DNA from: Planctomycetia bacterium
GTDB lineage: Bacteria > Planctomycetota > Brocadiia > Brocadiales > Brocadiaceae
NCBI GenBank assembly: GCA_015075005.1
Contig: JABTVC010000001.1
Span: 558,001 to 622,000 of the forward strand
Reading direction: 5' to 3'
DNA length: 64,000 bases
The position numbers and the translations under genes were made by a program. The notes under the pieces were generated by a model. The model searched no databases and was not told the DNA's origin. It saw only the letters and a list, made by a program, of their open reading frames with translations. Positions 61,923 through 64,000 of this stretch are shown in pieces (the first letter of the stretch is position 1; each line of letters begins with the position of its first letter).

Positions 61923-62872
61923 ATGAGGAGCAAATTGCTGAAACTTAATCATGTTAAAATAGTACTTTTTGGTATTTCTCATTACAGCCATACATGACAA
62001 AATAGCGCTCAGCGAAGAAAATTCATACAGATATGCGAAACAGTCGGAGCGGTTTAATAGTAGTGAATTTACTCAATTTCGGTCCGGTCTCAGTCAAACT
62101 ATTGGTAGATTGAGCAAAAATCAGATAACCTTGAGGCAATGAGTCAAAATCTCGAAGGGCGGGTCAATATGCTTGCATCGGAAAAAGATACGCTAAACAA
62201 GGCATATTTACAAATGAAGGTAAGACAATCTATGTTAGAAAAAGACCATACCAAATTAAAGAAAAAGACTACATCTCTGGAAGTCGCCTATAAGAAGTTG
62301 TCCAGCAAGGTTAATGTGGCGAAAACTTCTAAAAACCAAAGCCGGTAGCTCAAAAAATCAGGCGTAAAGACAGCACAAAAAAAATCCCTAAAACCAAAAG
62401 TGCAGCAAAAGTTGTCCGGCAAGGTTAATGTGGCGAAAACTTCTAAAAACCAAAGCCGGTAGCTCGAAAAAATCAGGCGTAAAGACGGCACAAAAAAACT
62501 ATCCCTAAACCAAAAGTACAGCAAAAAAACATCGGCAACTGGTACAAAGAATATTCGCAGTGAAAAGATAGAAAGCACATCTCATGTACAAGTTTATCCA
62601 CCCGTCGCATCAGGTGAAAGGAAAAAATCGAAGAGCAACAGGGCGAAAAGGGTAGTGGCATAGACATAAAAAGATTAATGAGAAGGGGATTGATTACGGT
62701 AAGAAGGGAATGTATGACGAAGCAATAAAGGAGTTTCAGAAAGTTGCAGCCATTGAACCTGATATGGCTAATGTCCATTACAACTTAGGCCTTGCTTATA
62801 AAAAAGGGAATGCACTCTGATGCGGATAGAGAATTTTCTGAATACGAGCGGTTAAAAGGACAAAACAATTAA
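61923..62872 (+). pseudogene. Secreted coiled-coil/Lys-rich repeat/TPR protein, frameshifted
   Basis: ATG 61923 with TAGGAGGA upstream. The signal-like start (KLNHVKIVLFGIS) shifts frame to SEENSYRYAKQSERFNSSEF and then to a coiled coil (MSQNLEGRVNMLASEKDTLN). A Lys-rich 38-residue repeat follows twice (KLSSKVNVAKTSKNQSR). Near the end EMYDEAIKEFQKVAAIEPDM, ANVHYNLGLAYKKG is a TPR unit. At least five shifts are needed. The product would be an envelope scaffold. Confidence 0.45.
62295..62522 (+). repeat. Tandem 114-bp duplication (38 codons)
   Basis: AAGTTGTCC(A/G)GCAAGGTTAA at 62295 recurs at 62409 and the identity continues for nearly the whole unit (AATGTGGCGAAAACTTCTAA in both). 114 is a multiple of 3, so the protein repeat would stay in frame. 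Confidence 0.85.
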
Positions 62873-62979
62873 GAAATATGCTATCCGTAATCCATATCAA
62901 AGTACCCATGACTTTTAGATTTTTACGGTAAGCAGCTAACACGGGGGTAGTAGAATTGCCTACTGTTGTAAGAGTATTT

Positions 62980-63408
62980 CTATTTGCCCCTCACATTATC
63001 ATCCAAGTCTGTTTCGCCCGGTACTTTTTCTAATTCTGCCCGTATGACGTAGGTTCCTTCTTTTAACCCCCTGGTATTCCAGCTATAGGTTATCTTCTGA
63101 GAAGATAGACTCTGGAGTGTTTCTGCTTCCCTGCCTATTTGTTGTTTTGTTGTAGGGCATGTTACCGTTAAAATGGTTGTTACTTTCGACGTCCTTTCGT
63201 TACCAATAACCACTTCAACATTAACCTTTCTTCCGATAGTTACGCGTAATGGTGCGTCGAGAGATACAATTGCTACACCATTTACTGGCGGCTGTGCCTT
63301 CTTTATTTCAGTTGCTCTGCTACTATCGGATAATTTAATTGATAAAATGGTATATATGAAAAGAATTAAAATTACTCTCCAGCCCTTTTTGTCGTAGTTT
63401 GTCTTCAT
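62980..63408 (-). CDS. Secreted CARDB-like protein
   Basis: A signal segment (WRVILILFIYTILSIKLSD) precedes a CARDB-like beta domain: VAIVSLDAPLRVTIGRKVNV, TTILTVTCPTTKQQIGREAE, YSWNTRGLKEGTYVIRAEL, VPGETDLDDNV. CARDB modules mediate adhesion at the cell surface. Only one module is present, so the protein may be a small secreted factor. The 5' end overlaps the debris of hutI on the same strand. Confidence 0.65.
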   Translation of the reverse strand: MKTNYDKKGWRVILILFIYTILSIKLSDSSRATEIKKAQPPVNGVAIVSLDAPLRVTIGRKVNVEVVIGNERTSKVTTILTVTCPTTKQQIGREAETLQSLSSQKITYSWNTRGLKEGTYVIRAELEKVPGETDLDDNVRGK

Positions 63409-63429
63409 AAATGTCCTCCTTTTTTATGC

Positions 63430-63870
63430 ATGTTGCGTGTGATAAATAGGTGTCTTTCATGAGAAAAAATGGTACTCCTGGCAACAGAACACAAATAACG
63501 CTACTCTCTTTTAATATTACTATATCACGATGTTTGGTGTTGTCAAGATGATCCGCCGATACCGCTTCCAGGTTAATAGCTAATGACACACCGCCAATAT
63601 CCTTAAATTCATTTGTATGTATCTTTAATCTAAAACCTAACGATTGTGCTGTTTTAAGCACCCTTTCTGATTGTTTTATGCTGAAAGCCCCCACGTCACA
63701 AAAAGTGTCGCAGAAAATTGCGTAAGGTTTTACCTTTGGCAATACCTTGCATACTAACTTAAAATTTCATCCATACCACGGAAAGTTTTAGTTTTAGGTT
63801 TATGAGATGCGCCTGTAGCCGTTACCAACTGTCCAATATTTTGTATGAATAAATCTGGTAATAGAGTCAC
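63430..63870 (-). pseudogene. hutI: Imidazolonepropionase (HutI) remnant with internal deletion
   Basis: GTG 63870 after AAGGAAA starts VTLLPDLFIQNIGQLVTATG, the HutI N-terminus, up to about 63755. After a jump the C-terminal domain appears in another frame: AIFCDTFCDVGAFSIKQSER, GFRLKIHTNEFKDIGGVSLA, AVSADHLDNTKHRDI and VICVLLPGVPFFLMKD. Roughly 130 residues of the amidohydrolase core between them are missing, so the histidine-degradation enzyme cannot work. Confidence 0.7.
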
Positions 63871-63878
63871 GATTTTCC

Positions 63879-64000
63879 TTAATCAGGTCTCTCGTTGTCA
63901 CAATAATTTTTGTATTCTTCGGGGGTGTTCAGATTGATAAGGGATTGTGTCGATTGATTCAATCCCTTGAATTCCTGCTCGTCAACAACCCTTACTTTCA
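63879..64000 (-). CDS. mobA: C-terminal end of MobA-like molybdenum cofactor guanylyltransferase (start off window)
   Basis: On the minus strand the edge reads KVRVVDEQEFKGLNQS, then SLINLNTPEEYKNYCDNERPD and a TAA at 63879-63881. The N-I/L-NTPE motif near the C-terminus is typical of MobA enzymes that make the bis-MGD cofactor used by formate dehydrogenase. The bulk of the gene is beyond the right edge. Confidence 0.6.
   Translation of the reverse strand, partial: KVRVVDEQEFKGLNQSTQSLINLNTPEEYKNYCDNERPD

Overview
The window looks like a chromosomal segment of a Gram-negative, anaerobic or microaerobic environmental bacterium: it has tripartite RND pumps with a TolC-type channel, a LolD-like ATPase, multi-subunit NAD-linked formate dehydrogenase and many lipoprotein or secreted-protein genes. 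Moderately AT-rich composition, sensor/kinase/TPR-rich content and mosaic intergenic repeats would suit a planctomycete such as the anammox order Brocadiales, but there is no rRNA or other marker here, so this is an inference of low to moderate confidence.

Layout. 0-5 kb: end of a transglutaminase/TPR protein, a secreted seven-unit propeller, a dual-CBS protein, a CDGSH protein, an orphan HigA-like antitoxin, a DUF1566 protein and an RHH/PIN toxin-antitoxin pair with a clear promoter and operator-like palindrome. 5-7 kb: FtsX-type permease plus LolD-like ATPase. 7-11.5 kb: arsenic/metal island (arsR with a near-perfect promoter and operator, ynfA, ACR3, DUF4405, NosL-like protein). 11.7-21 kb: housekeeping and secreted genes (tkt, proC, rhlE, App1-type phosphatase, GH39-like hydrolase), almost all broken by frameshifts. 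21.2-25.1 kb: a compact RiPP-type locus with an overlooked lasso-type precursor peptide, an HPr-kinase-like protein, a radical SAM enzyme, a PqqD-like RRE and a lasso B2-type protease, but no lasso cyclase. 25-30 kb: operon for a giant secreted metalloprotease-like/VWA/PKD protein and two small secreted proteins. 30.6-42.7 kb: two tandem heavy-metal RND systems. 42.8-47.7 kb: dCache-PAS sensor, atypical Ser/Thr kinase, ABC-F ATPase. 48-57.9 kb: formate dehydrogenase (alpha, NuoE-like, NuoF-like) with purQ inside the locus, then an unusual histidine kinase and a double-receiver response regulator. 58-64 kb: CDF transporter, cyclase-family enzyme, HD phosphohydrolase, a broken coiled-coil/TPR gene, a decayed hutI and the end of mobA.

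Regulation and repeats. Two GEMM-I (cyclic dinucleotide) riboswitches, each merged with an intrinsic terminator, precede the GH39-like gene and the giant secreted-protein operon, which ties surface and matrix functions to one second-messenger system. A dispersed 110-120 bp two-hairpin repeat (here R1) sits just upstream of several genes; a second hairpin repeat (R2) occurs three times; two MITE-like elements with long perfect terminal inverted repeats are visible, one of them inserted inside an R1 copy.

About seventeen genes carry frameshifts or in-frame stops. They are concentrated in 8-21 kb, so either local assembly error or real decay must be considered before drawing metabolic conclusions.
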